Numbered from the stretch's first letter, positions 1-9,544 are shown. The stretch: 64,000 nucleotides of DNA from Vacuolonema iberomarrocanum LEGE 07170 (GCA_015207365.1 JADEXA010000012.1:61890-125889), one strand, 5' to 3'. A program made the numbers and translations. Notes: generated from the letters alone by a model not told the origin.

Positions 1-548
1 TCTTGCTTTCTGAGTTGGGGAAAATATGAAATATTTGATAGGTCATTCCATTGAAGTGTCTATCAAAGTAAAAAAATGCCTTGGTAAAATATCGATATAG
101 ACTCGAAACGATGAAATTTTCCGAGAAGTCTTTGCTAATTTCACGTTGTAGATACTTATCAAGTTCGCGATCTCATTTGATGTCTAATTTTCGTCGCGTT
201 CCATCGTTTAGACGCTCTTGATAGACCTCAATGAAATATTTCATGCGCTCACGCAGCGTATCTTTTGAGAAGTCATAAACCCATTCATCCCTCTGGGTTT
301 TGACGCCTGCTGAAAAAAGCTGAAAAATTGCCTCCTGTGACTTTCCCGCCTTTACCTGCTTAAATCAGCGGCAAAAAGTCATCAAAGTCGTTATCGGTCA
401 AGTTTACCCAGTTTTGCTTGCGATCCGGGGTGACATGCTCAAAGGGAATTTGCTCTAAGCGAGTTTGCTCAAACCACTCCAGCTTTTCTTCCTTGGTCTG
501 CTCATCTTGCAGCGTAAAGTAGTAGATTTTCGCCTTGCTCATGCCCAT
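1..548 (-). pseudogene. C-terminal part of a type ISP restriction-modification enzyme, broken and running off the window
   Basis: Translation on the minus strand gives a coherent stretch beginning KAKIYYFTLQDEQTKEEK near 535. It continues in another frame below about 362 as QVKAGKSQEAIFQLF and FIEVYQERLNDGTRRKLDIK. This is typical of the target-recognition side of type ISP/IIG single-chain restriction-modification proteins. Two lesions are visible. A one-base insertion near 361-363 shifts the frame, because removing one base restores LIKQVKAGK. An in-frame TGA near 178-180 sits where DIK-DREL reads through and a Trp codon would be expected. The protein continues past position 1. It is the missing second half of the gene at 1162-2895, from which it is separated by a toxin-antitoxin pair. 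Family assignment rests on recognised sequence character, not on a search. Confidence 0.75.
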
Positions 549-934
549 ACCTTCTCAATAGGATACGCATCAAACGCCCCATCATTGCTGACTATTGGCA
601 AGGATCGGTTGATTGCTTGGGAAATAAGCAGTCGATCAAAGGGATCTTTGTGATCTTTTAGGTGAAAGGGCAGATGATACTGCTGAATCGTGTCTTGGAT
701 GGAAATGGACAATAACTGTAATTCAGTTCCTAGAAATCTAGCTTTAATCTCATCGAATTCGCAGGTGAGGAAAAGCTGTGCTTTTTTGACCTTGATGCTG
801 ATTTCCCAAAAGCTTGCGATGCTAACAAAGACATCTTGAGTTTCGTTAATTCTGGCTTTGGTCGATGTCGGCAACTTGGGATCTTCTTCTACTAGCCAGA
901 TAAATGCATGGGTATCCAACAAAAGCGAACTCAT
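539..934 (-). CDS. PIN-domain toxin (VapC-like)
   Basis: Protein of about 131 residues with the PIN ribonuclease pattern. LLLDTHAFIW at the N-terminus carries the first acidic residue, FWEIS carries a central Glu, DPFDRLLI carries the third acidic residue, and SNDGAFDAY sits near the end. PIN toxins of type II toxin-antitoxin systems are Mg-dependent RNases that cleave tRNA, rRNA or mRNA. The ATG at 934 is preferred over the GTG at 937 because it forms the tgATG overlap with the antitoxin stop, a usual sign of translational coupling. All expected acidic residues appear present, so it is probably functional. Its 3' end overlaps the residual restriction-enzyme frame, which marks where the pair was inserted. 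Confidence 0.88.
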   Translation of the reverse strand: MSSLLLDTHAFIWLVEEDPKLPTSTKARINETQDVFVSIASFWEISIKVKKAQLFLTCEFDEIKARFLGTELQLLSISIQDTIQQYHLPFHLKDHKDPFDRLLISQAINRSLPIVSNDGAFDAYPIEKVWA

Positions 935-1158
935 CACATATACTCCTCAAAATCCTCTATCGGATCATCAAAGTTATCCGGCAATGGCAGCTTAAAGGTA
1001 CCTTTCATTGATCCTGCTAGTCGTCGCTTTTTTGGCGACTCGTCTGTCTGCGCTTGGGAGTACTTTTCGTTGAGGTATTCGGCATAATGCAAAACCTCTT
1101 GCTGAAGAGATTCTGGCATTTGGGTCAGGGTTGCTAACAGTTCTGCACTAACAGTCAT
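934..1158 (-). CDS. DUF2281-type antitoxin partner of the PIN toxin
   Basis: A 74-residue protein. The N-terminal helical half (LLATLTQMPESLQQEVLHYAEYL) and the short acidic, Pro-containing C-terminal tail (MKGTFKLPLPDNFDDPIEDF) are typical of DUF2281 antitoxins paired with PIN toxins. The tail would occupy the toxin active site. The stop overlaps the toxin start. The Shine-Dalgarno AGGAGG at about 1168-1173 lies inside the last codons (Gln-Glu-Ala) of the upstream restriction-modification frame. Translation of the antitoxin may therefore be coupled to that frame. Autoregulation is usual for the family, but no operator was identified here. Confidence 0.85.
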   Translation of the reverse strand: MTVSAELLATLTQMPESLQQEVLHYAEYLNEKYSQAQTDESPKKRRLAGSMKGTFKLPLPDNFDDPIEDFEEYM

Positions 1159-1161
1159 GAA

Positions 1162-2895
1162 TTATGCCTCCTGCGCTTTTACTAAAAACATGACGGCGAT
1201 TCCAGTTTGAATGCAAAAGACGTTGTTCTTGGTGCCGGAGATTTTGGGATTGTTTCTCACATCCGATTGCGTATCGACGATGTAGATGTAATCAAACTCC
1301 CGCTCGATGCATTTGCGAAAGCCGTCAAAGGTTTTGGAATCGATGAAAGAACGGTTGGTGATGAAGGCAATGATGCCATTTTTGCCCAAGCGATCGCTCG
1401 CCCAACGGAAGAAGCGGGTATACATATCGTAGACAACGATTTGATTTTGGGCGGTGCCTTCTTTGATGTAGCTCTCTTTGATAGCCTTGTCGATGCTTTG
1501 GTAAGGGCGATTGGCGTTGCGCTGGTTGAAGTTTTCCTGGTGGGCGTTGTAGGGCGGGTTGCCAATGATGACGGAGATGGTGCGATCGTTCTGCTGCTGA
1601 ATGCGCGAGGTGTTTTGCACACTCATGGCGAACAGATCAAACTGGTGCCCTGCCGCACTGCAATGATCGAGCGTGTCCACCAGACAGATATTCTTAAACT
1701 CTTCGTAGTTCCCCATCTTTTGCTGATAGGTGAACTCAATATTCAAGTTCGCAATGTAATAGGGCAAAATCGCCACTTCATTGCAGTGAATCTCATGCTT
1801 GTACTTGTGCTCCAGCTTATCCGGCGGCAAATACTCAATCAGCTCCGTCACATAGGTGCCTGTACCCGTGCAGGGGTCTAAAATCTCCACCCCCGGATCG
1901 CTCAGCAGCTTGCCAAAGTGCTTGTGGGTCAAATAATCGGCACTTTCAATCATGAAGCGCACAATTTCATTGGGCGTGTAAACAATGCCCAGCCGATCCG
2001 CCGCTTTGGGGTTGTAGGCCGTGTAAAAGTTTTCGTAGACTGCTTTGAGAAACTTCTGCTTTTCGTGGTGGTTGGCGATGTTCTCCGATTTGCGGCGAAT
2101 CACCGCATAGTAGTGCTCAATGCTTTTGAGAGTGTTCTTGCGCGTCGCTCCGGTAAAAAACGTGGCGAGGATTTCCGAGATTTTCCGCGCGATATTGTTT
2201 TCGCGGTGAAACTGCGACTCATGGAAGATATTGGTGAAAATATCCTCCGTGAGAATGTGCTGAATCAACATTTCATGGATGTCGAAGATCTCAATTTCCG
2301 GGTTGATGGACTGGCGGCAAACCTCTAGAAAAGCGTTGCGTTGTTCTCGAAAGCGGTCATTCTCCCGTTCGGCTTTTTTGATCTCATCCCGCAGCGCTTC
2401 GAGAATATAAGGAATATCGTCGCGGAAGGCTTTGATGGCAGTGCGAAAGTCCCGCACTTCGGGCCGTTCGTAATCCACAAAGGTGGCGATCAGCCCATCC
2501 AGCGCATCGGCATCCTTCATGGAGACTCGATACTGCTCCCGTCCATGCTGAATCAGCACGGCAGTTTGGGAGTCTTCAAATAGAATATTTTCGTCGGGGT
2601 AGCCCTTCTCAAACTTCTTCTCGATTTCCTCGTCGAGGACGTCGTACTCGTCTTTGCTTTCCCACCAGCCATGCTCCAGGCGAATGGCATCCTTTACCGT
2701 GCCATCGGGGTAGACTGTCGTGTTGAACTTTGTCTTGTAGTCCAACTCCGGTATCAACATGTAGTTGCGGGGTTTGCAATAGTCGTTTAGCAAGCGTTCA
2801 AAGGCATTGCGAATGCTGGTCTCCTTGCGAGAGCCGCCGTATTGAATGATTTTGGCAACCTCGGACTGATACTGTGTGACCAGCAATCTGGACAT
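1162..2895 (-). pseudogene. N-terminal and methyltransferase portion of a type ISP restriction-modification enzyme
   Basis: 577 codons. Type ISP enzymes are single polypeptides combining nuclease, helicase-like, N6-adenine methyltransferase and target-recognition regions, normally well over 900 residues. The methyltransferase motifs are clear: motif I LDPCTGTGTY near residue 340 and motif IV IIGNPPYN near residue 446. The reading frame ends at MFLVKAQEA just before the toxin-antitoxin pair, so the target-recognition region is missing; it survives as decayed sequence at 1-548. Upstream lies the divergent cupin gene. The product could still be translated as a truncated methyltransferase. Without a target-recognition domain, specific activity is unlikely. 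I infer that it is a disrupted gene. Confidence 0.8.
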
Positions 2896-3102
2896 ACGAC
2901 GACTCCCGGAATCTCGAAGCCTGGGTAAGGTGAGAACTAAAGTTCAGTATTCCCACTTATCTTGATTCTGACCCATTGGTAAGGTTCCGGATCACCAGGC
3001 TCAGAGAGATCGGTTGATCGTTGAAGTTGATTACCCTGTTTTGAAACCACCCGATACCTGTTCACGGCTATACTGCTCTCGCACAGAGAATTTTCAACAT
3101 TG

Positions 3103-3621
3103 ATGCTGCCGCCTTATACCAAAGCCCACTTTGACTTTGCACACTTGTCTTATCTCACCAGTCCTCGACAGGCGCTGCAGTTGCAGGGGGTGGCGCTGGG
3201 GCTGATCTCGTTGCCGCCGGGTGAGGGGTATACCTTTACCCACAGCCATGCGGCTCAGGAGGAGGTGTATATCGTAGTCGAAGGGCAGGGGGTTTTGCTG
3301 TTGAATGGGGAGCTAGTTGAGTTGGCCCCAGGGGATATTGTGCGGGTGTCTCCCGAGACCAAGCGGGCGTTGAAGGCGCATTCTGAGCATCGCCTGTTTG
3401 TGATTTGTGCGGGAGCCGTGCCAGCAGGTTATCCCAAAGCCCCCAACTCACGCTATATGATTGATGATGGCATTCCCGACTACGACGATGTGCCGCCGTG
3501 GTATGCCGGAGATGAGGCGATCGCCCAGCGCAATGCCCATCTCAAAGAGCGGATGTTGCGTGCCCAGAAAAAGCGGCAACTGCGTCAACGGGAAAAAAAC
3601 TCAGACCCAATCGAGGATTGA
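3103..3621 (+). CDS. Cupin-domain protein
   Basis: Protein of 172 residues. Residues about 35-105 form a cupin barrel: the motif-1 pattern H-x-H-x5-E (HSHAAQEEVYIVVEGQG) is followed by LAPGDIVRVSPETKRAL, which corresponds to the second cupin motif, so a metal site is likely. The C-terminal 50 residues are charged and Arg/Lys-rich (KERMLRAQKKRQLRQREK). The ATG at 3103 is preferred over the TTG at 3100. Cupin proteins of this small type have many roles (isomerases, dioxygenases, sugar or metabolite binding), and the substrate cannot be deduced. It stands alone, divergent from the restriction gene and upstream of the NDH operon. Confidence 0.8.
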   Translation: MLPPYTKAHFDFAHLSYLTSPRQALQLQGVALGLISLPPGEGYTFTHSHAAQEEVYIVVEGQGVLLLNGELVELAPGDIVRVSPETKRALKAHSEHRLFVICAGAVPAGYPKAPNSRYMIDDGIPDYDDVPPWYAGDEAIAQRNAHLKERMLRAQKKRQLRQREKNSDPIED

Positions 3622-3925
3622 AGTTTGTACTGATTGCCTGAGATTTTCAAAAAAATCAGAAAAGTTAATCGACTCTCTGAAATTCCAACGTTTTTTTCGA
3701 TTAATATTGTCTTAAGAATAGAGTTTTAACTATGAATTCTATGGCAGTCATAGATAAAAACTTATGATATTCGCCTTTTGGGTAACCTGTTCTCGCGCTG
3801 GTGAGATTACCTGGCCATCTTTCTGTTGAATATCTACTTAGAGCTTTGCATGTCTGCTGCTCTGGATCAATCTTTTCTAGGGATTGATCGAAGGTCTGTT
3901 TACCTTTCATCAAGGGTTGATGCTG
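3622..3925. other. Intergenic gap before ndhF4
   Basis: AT-rich spacer of about 300 bp. It should contain the promoter of the NDH-1MS' operon. Short ORFs here on both strands look like chance frames. No convincing hairpin terminator or operator was found. Confidence 0.5.
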
Positions 3926-5788
3926 ATGAATTCCTTTCTCGCCGAAACCATATGGTTCGTTCCGATTTACCCTCTGGTCGGGATGTTGCTATCGACGTTG
4001 TGGTTTCCGTCCATTACGCGCCGCACAGGTCCACGTCCGGCAGGTTATGTTAATGCGATTACGACATTTCTAGCATTGGTTCACTCGCTCCTGGCATTTC
4101 CAGCGGTGGCCGGTCAGGCGGCTACCTTTAAATTCATCCCCTGGCTACAGGTTGCCGATCTGGATCTGACATTTCCAGTGATGATTTCGTCGCTCACCGT
4201 TGGGGCGCTCATCCTGATCACGGGCATGAACTTGGCGGCACAAATTTACGCCGTCGGCTACATGGAAATGGATTGGGGCTGGGCCCGTTTCTATGCCCTG
4301 CTGGCCATGTTTGAAGCGGGGATGTGCGCCCTGGTGCTGTGCGACTCCCTATTCTTCAGCTACATGATCCTTGAGGTTTTGACGCTGGGTACCTACCTGC
4401 TGGTTGGGCTGTGGCTCAATCAACCGCTGGTGGTCACAGGGGCGCGGGATGCGTTCCTTACCAAGCGGGTTGGTGATCTGTTCTTGCTGATGGGCGTGTT
4501 GGCCATTTATCCGCTGGCCCACACCTGGAATTTCACTGAGCTAGCGACATGGGCGCAGACGGCTCAGGTGGATCCAAACGTCATGGCGCTGGTTGGCTTG
4601 GCCTTGCTGGCCGGGCCGATGGGCAAGTGCGCACAGTTCCCCCTGCACCTATGGTTGGATGAGGCGATGGAAGGCCCCTTCCCAAGCACGATTCTGCGGA
4701 ATTCGGTGGTTGTGGCAACGGGAGCCTGGGTGCTCGTGAAAATGGAGCCTGTGTTTGCGCTGTCTTCTACGGTGATGGCGACGGCGATCGCCATTGGAGC
4801 TATCACGGCTCTGGGTGGCACCTTGATTTCGATGGGACAAATCGACGTCAAGCGAGCCATCTCTTACTTAGTCAGTGCTTACATGGGGCTGACCTTCATT
4901 GCGGTCGGGACAGGGAACAACGACGCTGCGTTGTTGATTGTGCTGACCCATGCTCTGGCGATGGGGGCACTGGTTATGAGCAGCGGTTCCATTGTGCTAA
5001 ACAACATTACTCAAGACTTAACCCAACTCGGTGGGCTGTGGAATAAGCGCCCGGTTACAGGATTGTCCTTTGTTGCGGGAGCGCTGGGCTTGATTGCGCT
5101 GCCTCCTCTCGGAGGCTTCTGGTCTATGCTGGCGCTGGCCGATGGGGTATGGCAGAGCCGCCCGGTAGTACTGGGGCTATTGCTGGTGATCAATGCCTTC
5201 GCCGCCTTCGCCATTACGCGAGTCTTTGGTCTGATCTTTGCGGGTGAAACCAATCCGATGACATTGCGATCGCCCGAAAACCTCTGGCCCGTTACGGTAC
5301 CGATGGTTTTTGGCGGTGCTTTCGTATTGCACCTGCCATTGGTGATGCAAAGCCTATCGCTACTTCCCGACTGGGCAACCCTCAACAAAGACGTGGCGCT
5401 GTTGCTGATTTGGTCGAGCATCTTTGGCCTCAGCTTGGGAGCCGTGGTCTACATCGGCACGTTCATCACCAAGCCAGTGACGCTGCCATCCAAAGCGCTC
5501 CAAGACTTGTTTGCCTATGACTTCTACACCCCCCGCCTCTACCGCTCGAGTGTGGTTGGCAGTGTAGATATTGTCTCTCGGGTGACTGACTGGTTCGACC
5601 GCTATCTGGTGGATGGGTTTGTGAATCTGGTGGGTCTGGCTTCCATCTTTGGCGGTGAAACCCTGAAGTACAGCACAACAGGCAAAACCCAGTTCTATGT
5701 ACTGACCATTGCGGTGGGGCTGGTGCTGATCGTGTTGCTGATGAGCTGGTCCTTCCTCGCTGACCTTTCGTTGGTGTCGGGTAACTAA
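3926..5788 (+). CDS. ndhF4: NADH dehydrogenase-like complex subunit NdhF4 (CO2-uptake NDH-1MS')
   Basis: Polytopic membrane protein of about 620 residues and the Nqo12/NuoL-type antiporter-like subunit that specialises thylakoid NDH-1 for CO2 hydration. Recognised features are the proton-pumping core with conserved charged residues (KRVGDLF, GPMGKCAQFPLHLWLDEAMEGP, SMGQIDVKRAISYLVSAYMG) and the long C-terminal amphipathic region typical of NdhF. The longest frame begins at a TTG at 3884. The ATG at 3926 (MNSFLAETIWFVPIY) matches the expected N-terminus and follows a GGG-containing ribosome site. ndhD4 and cupB follow in the same direction. I choose NdhF4 over NdhF3 because the partner is CupB-like and no cupS is present. 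Confidence 0.88.
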   Translation: MNSFLAETIWFVPIYPLVGMLLSTLWFPSITRRTGPRPAGYVNAITTFLALVHSLLAFPAVAGQAATFKFIPWLQVADLDLTFPVMISSLTVGALILITGMNLAAQIYAVGYMEMDWGWARFYALLAMFEAGMCALVLCDSLFFSYMILEVLTLGTYLLVGLWLNQPLVVTGARDAFLTKRVGDLFLLMGVLAIYPLAHTWNFTELATWAQTAQVDPNVMALVGLALLAGPMGKCAQFPLHLWLDEAMEGPFPSTILRNSVVVATGAWVLVKMEPVFALSSTVMATAIAIGAITALGGTLISMGQIDVKRAISYLVSAYMGLTFIAVGTGNNDAALLIVLTHALAMGALVMSSGSIVLNNITQDLTQLGGLWNKRPVTGLSFVAGALGLIALPPLGGFWSMLALADGVWQSRPVVLGLLLVINAFAAFAITRVFGLIFAGETNPMTLRSPENLWPVTVPMVFGGAFVLHLPLVMQSLSLLPDWATLNKDVALLLIWSSIFGLSLGAVVYIGTFITKPVTLPSKALQDLFAYDFYTPRLYRSSVVGSVDIVSRVTDWFDRYLVDGFVNLVGLASIFGGETLKYSTTGKTQFYVLTIAVGLVLIVLLMSWSFLADLSLVSGN

Positions 5789-5849
5789 CCCGACGCCCGT
5801 CAACCCTCTTCCTTTGCCGTTTATCCCTCTACCAAGAGCAACGCTAACC

Positions 5850-7358
5850 ATGTTGAGTTTGTTGATTTGGGTTCCCATCATCGGTGCAGGGGTGATTGCC
5901 TTTGCCCCCGGTGAGGTGTCCGGCGCAAGAGCCCGTCTGGGCGCGATCGGCGTCTCTGGTTTCCTTATAGGCCTATCTGCCCTGTTGCTGTTCCAATTTG
6001 ACCTGGGCAACCCTGAAATGCAGTTCCAGGAATATATTCCCTGGATTGAATCTCTAGGCTTGAACTATCAGCTTGGGGTCGATGGTCTATCCCTCCTGTT
6101 GCTTTCCCTCAACAGCCTGCTAATTCTGATTTCTATCCTCAGCAGCAAGATTGACATCGAACGGCCTCGGCTGTTCTTCTCGCTGATTCTGCTGATTGCA
6201 GGGGGCGTTGCTGGCGCGTTCGTTGCCCAGAACTTGCTGTTGTTCTTCCTGTTCTACGAACTGGAGCTGATTCCCTTCTATCTCCTGGTTTCGATCTGGG
6301 GGGGAAGTCGGCGCAGCTACGCCGCAACCAAGTTTCTGATTTACACGGCGGTTTCTGGAGCCTGCATCCTCCTGGCCTTCCTGGGTCTGGTCTGGTTCAG
6401 CGAGGCGTCTACCTTTGCCTACGACACCTTGATGGGGCAGATGCTGCCTCTGGGGTTGCAGTTTGTGTTGCTGGCGCTCATGCTGGTAGGCTTTGGCATC
6501 AAGATTCCTCTAGTGCCGTTCCACACTTGGTTGCCCGATACCTATGTTGAGGCATCTACCCCCGTTGCAATTCTACTGGGAGGTATTCTGGCAAAGCTGG
6601 GAACCTATGGCATCTTCCGCTTTGGCCTGGGACTGTTCCCCGAAGCCTGGTCGAACCTGTCCCCTTACCTAGCGATTTGGGCGGCGATCAGCATTATGTA
6701 TGGAGCCATGGCAGCGATCGCCCAGAAAGATATCAAACGCATGGTGGCTTACAGCTCTATCGGGCATATGGGCTACATCCTCCTTGGTGGGGCCGCGCTA
6801 ACGTCTCTCAGCGTGATTGGGTCGATTTCCCAGATGGTGGCTCACGGATTGATTCTGGCGGTGCTGTTCAACCTGGTTGGCGTCGTCGAAGCCAAAGTAG
6901 GAACCCGCGAACTAGATGTGCTGAATGGGTTGATGAACCCGCTGCGGGGCTTGCCTGCCACCAGTTCTCTCCTGGTGATGGGAGCCATGGCCAGTGCAGG
7001 GATTCCCGGTCTGGTCGGCTTCATCGCAGAATTCATGATTTTTCAGGGCAGCTACGAGCGCTTCCCCATCCAAACGCTGCTGGCGGTGGTTGGAACGGGA
7101 TTGACGGCAGTCTACTTCGTCATCCTACTGAACCGCACCTGCTTCGGCAAGTTGGACAATTCCACCTCCTACTACCCGGAAGTGACCTTTGGAGAACAAG
7201 TGCCAGCTTTGATATTGGCTACGTTAATCATCTTCCTGGGATTGCAGCCAACCTGGTTGGTGCGCTGGATCGAACCCACTGGAACAGCAATGGTCGCGGC
7301 GGTTTCCACCGAAAGTGCAGCGCAGGTCGCAACTCTCTCGGTTCCAGTTGTGGAGTAA
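5850..7358 (+). CDS. ndhD4: NADH dehydrogenase-like complex subunit NdhD4
   Basis: Polytopic protein of about 502 residues in the NuoM/NdhD family, the second antiporter-like subunit of the NDH-1MS' complex. Diagnostic stretches are LLLFFLFYELELIPFYLLV with the conserved Glu, GIKIPLVPFHTWLPDTYVEA, and AIAQKDIKRMVAYSSIGHMG. The frame is open from a TTG at 5814, but the ATG at 5850 (MLSLLIWVPIIGAG) gives the normal NdhD start. It begins 62 bp after ndhF4 and is presumably cotranscribed with it. Its role is proton translocation coupled to CO2 hydration by the attached CupB. The NdhD4 rather than NdhD3 assignment follows from the operon partners. Confidence 0.87.
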   Translation: MLSLLIWVPIIGAGVIAFAPGEVSGARARLGAIGVSGFLIGLSALLLFQFDLGNPEMQFQEYIPWIESLGLNYQLGVDGLSLLLLSLNSLLILISILSSKIDIERPRLFFSLILLIAGGVAGAFVAQNLLLFFLFYELELIPFYLLVSIWGGSRRSYAATKFLIYTAVSGACILLAFLGLVWFSEASTFAYDTLMGQMLPLGLQFVLLALMLVGFGIKIPLVPFHTWLPDTYVEASTPVAILLGGILAKLGTYGIFRFGLGLFPEAWSNLSPYLAIWAAISIMYGAMAAIAQKDIKRMVAYSSIGHMGYILLGGAALTSLSVIGSISQMVAHGLILAVLFNLVGVVEAKVGTRELDVLNGLMNPLRGLPATSSLLVMGAMASAGIPGLVGFIAEFMIFQGSYERFPIQTLLAVVGTGLTAVYFVILLNRTCFGKLDNSTSYYPEVTFGEQVPALILATLIIFLGLQPTWLVRWIEPTGTAMVAAVSTESAAQVATLSVPVVE

Positions 7359-7453
7359 GGCTGTTAGGGCAGCGGAGGAAAGCGACTATGGCATGCGGCG
7401 TTCTCATACCCAAACCCGTTATGACAGAGCCACATCTGTTTTTGGGTAATGCT

Positions 7454-8081
7454 ATGACTCGTTCCGTGACGGTTTCTTTCCTGCCAACGCTCTTAGTAAT
7501 GCTGCGGTTTGCGATCGCCCCCTTCCTCCTGTGGGATGCCCTGGATGGGCAAGTGGGACTGCCGTTCCTCACCGCCTATGCCATCGCGGTGCTGTCCGAT
7601 ATTTTTGATGGGGTCATCCCTGGGAGTCAGCACCGCTGCCTTGCGACAAGCCGATAGCTGGGCTGACCGGGGATTGTATGGATGTGTGGCGATCGCTGCC
7701 TGGAGAGTCCATCCCGACCTCATCCAGACGTTTCAGGTTCCCTTGTTGTTAATTCTTGGACTACAAGCGTTGTGGTGGATCCTAAACCTGGGAAAATATG
7801 GTCAGCCCGCTTGCTATCACACCTACACCGCCAAGGCATGGGGCTTGAGCTTACTGGTTGCAACACTGGCTTTCTTCGGCGCGGGATATGGCGGTTGGTG
7901 CTTGGGGATAGCGATCGCCCTGGGTATCCTCCACACCCTCGAAGAGATCGCCATGACCCTCATCCTTCCCACCTGGCAGCACGATATTCTCAGCCTCTTC
8001 CATGCCTGGAAGCTGCGCTCAGCGCCTTCACCTTCTGATTTGTTTTCCCATCGAGCATCTAACGTCGAGCATCAACCCTAG
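7454..8081 (+). pseudogene. CDP-alcohol phosphatidyltransferase-like membrane protein, frameshifted
   Basis: The first frame, from ATG 7454, reads MTRSVTVSFLPTLLVML through AIAVLSDIFDGVI and then goes out of frame near 7615. A second frame continues the same protein as LGVSTAALRQADSWADRGLY to the stop at 8081. Together they give the CDP-alcohol phosphotransferase signature DG-x2-AR-x8-G-x3-D-x3-D with its central AR missing. One base stands between the Ile and Leu codons where about nine are expected, equivalent to an 8-base deletion. The downstream part still has membrane segments (LLLILGLQALWWIL, WGLSLLVATLAFFGAGYG). The family joins CDP-linked lipid or polyol groups to alcohols in the membrane. 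It lies between ndhD4 and cupB and appears inactive; a sequencing error is an alternative. Confidence 0.72.
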
Positions 8082-8140
8082 ATTGAAACCCCCGATCTAA
8101 ATCGTCATTCGTTGTCACTGTCCACGGAGCGAAATTACCC

Positions 8141-9496
8141 ATGACTGCAACCCTGCCAACCCCCCAGACAACTGAAGCGCCACCCGCTTCGCCGTCTCGC
8201 CCCCCTTCAATGGCAGCGGAGAAGCTGCCGCCTTCTACCCATGAATTTTCTCCCATCATTCACCGGATGGAAGCGGGCGGTGCGATGCTGCCCGACACGC
8301 CCGAGAACCTGATGCAGATTATCGGCATCTACAAAGCCTATGCGGTGCCGATGGACTTCTACTGGCGCGACCTGCTCTACATCGCCGAGCGCGTCTTCCT
8401 GCAACCGCTGCCCTTCTTCAAGTACTTCCTACCCAAGGAATACCTGGATCTGCATAATCACTATTCTGGGGACGATGCCGACCTGCGAATTTGGCGCGGT
8501 TGTGGCGAAGCCCACCCCGAACTGCTGGAATTTATGGCCAAGGGGGAAACCCAAAGCGGCATGCCCCGCCTACTCCATCACTGGTATCACGATCGGGTCA
8601 ACATGGAGTTTGCCGAAGAATGTATGCGGGCGATGCTCTGGCATGGCCGCGACATGGGCTATGGGTTGTTCGATGCCTACCTTGACAGCGACGAGTACAA
8701 AGCCAACGCCGATCGTGCCATTCGCGCCTTCTTCAAAGGCAATCCTATGATGCTGGGGCTGTACAAGCTGTTCCCCGACATGTTTATGGAACAGTGCCGC
8801 CAGATGTCTTACTACTCCAACCTGGGGCTGTTCTGGGAAGTGATGGCTCCAGTGTTCTTCGAGATGTCGGATATCTACGATGAGGGCGGCTTCAAGGGCG
8901 TACCCGATGCAATGAACTTCCTGGTCAATGGCATTTTTGCGATCGCCGGACGCCCCATCTACCATCACGTGTATGTGGATGGCGAATGCTACGAAATCAT
9001 TCCCAAGTCGAAAGGATTCACCTGGCTCTACGAAGCAGCTCTGCCCTATGTCGAGGCGGTCTTCTACCGCACTTCCCCCTTCCGGGGTACCAAGTCCTAC
9101 AATGCCCAAGCCGGTCAGGTACCCAGCGAACAAAAGGACTTCCACTATGGCGTCCTCTACGCCGACAAGTTCCCCGTCGGCACCGCTGGCATCCCACCCA
9201 CATTGCTGGCGCAAGACATGCTCCACTTCCTCCCCGACTATCTGGTGGACTTCTACAAAGACCGCTGCCGGGGCGAAGACGACCAGCTCAACCAGTTAGC
9301 CGTGACCTTCCAGCGCTCGATGTACTGTGTGACATCAGCCGTGATCCAAGCGCTACGCACCGCGCTGCTCTATCCGCTAGATGACCCCAACCCCGAGCAC
9401 CTCAAGGCCAATCGCGCCTTCTTTGAAGCCAACCTGGATCGGTTCAAGCGCCCAGAATCCCGAATTCGCGAGATTCAAACTGCGAAGTACCGATAG
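8141..9496 (+). CDS. cupB: CO2 hydration protein CupB (ChpX)
   Basis: Soluble/peripheral protein of 451 residues. CupA/CupB proteins dock on the NdhD/NdhF3-4 end of thylakoid NDH-1 and hydrate CO2 to bicarbonate. Recognised sequences are LPDTPENLMQIIGIYKAYAV, FYWRDLLYIAERVFL and MEFAEECMRAMLWHGRDMG. The YWRDLLYIAERVFL version and the preceding ndhF4-ndhD4 genes favour CupB, the constitutive lower-affinity form, over CupA. The N-terminal ~45 residues are Pro/Ala/Thr-rich and probably disordered. A strong terminator follows at 9545. The gene is separated from ndhD4 by the broken phosphatidyltransferase gene, so it may have its own promoter. Confidence 0.9.
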   Translation: MTATLPTPQTTEAPPASPSRPPSMAAEKLPPSTHEFSPIIHRMEAGGAMLPDTPENLMQIIGIYKAYAVPMDFYWRDLLYIAERVFLQPLPFFKYFLPKEYLDLHNHYSGDDADLRIWRGCGEAHPELLEFMAKGETQSGMPRLLHHWYHDRVNMEFAEECMRAMLWHGRDMGYGLFDAYLDSDEYKANADRAIRAFFKGNPMMLGLYKLFPDMFMEQCRQMSYYSNLGLFWEVMAPVFFEMSDIYDEGGFKGVPDAMNFLVNGIFAIAGRPIYHHVYVDGECYEIIPKSKGFTWLYEAALPYVEAVFYRTSPFRGTKSYNAQAGQVPSEQKDFHYGVLYADKFPVGTAGIPPTLLAQDMLHFLPDYLVDFYKDRCRGEDDQLNQLAVTFQRSMYCVTSAVIQALRTALLYPLDDPNPEHLKANRAFFEANLDRFKRPESRIREIQTAKYR

Positions 9497-9544
9497 GATT
9501 TTTTCCTCACTCTTGTCACTAGAAACGCAAGTTTCGCTCCCTAT

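Noticed and set aside
1207..1881. Long plus-strand frame over the restriction-modification gene
   Set aside because: Antisense shadow of the strongly supported methyltransferase frame, with no ribosome site or family character.
8570..9226. 218-codon minus-strand frame over cupB
   Set aside because: Antisense to a clear cupB coding sequence; an open frame is expected by codon bias.
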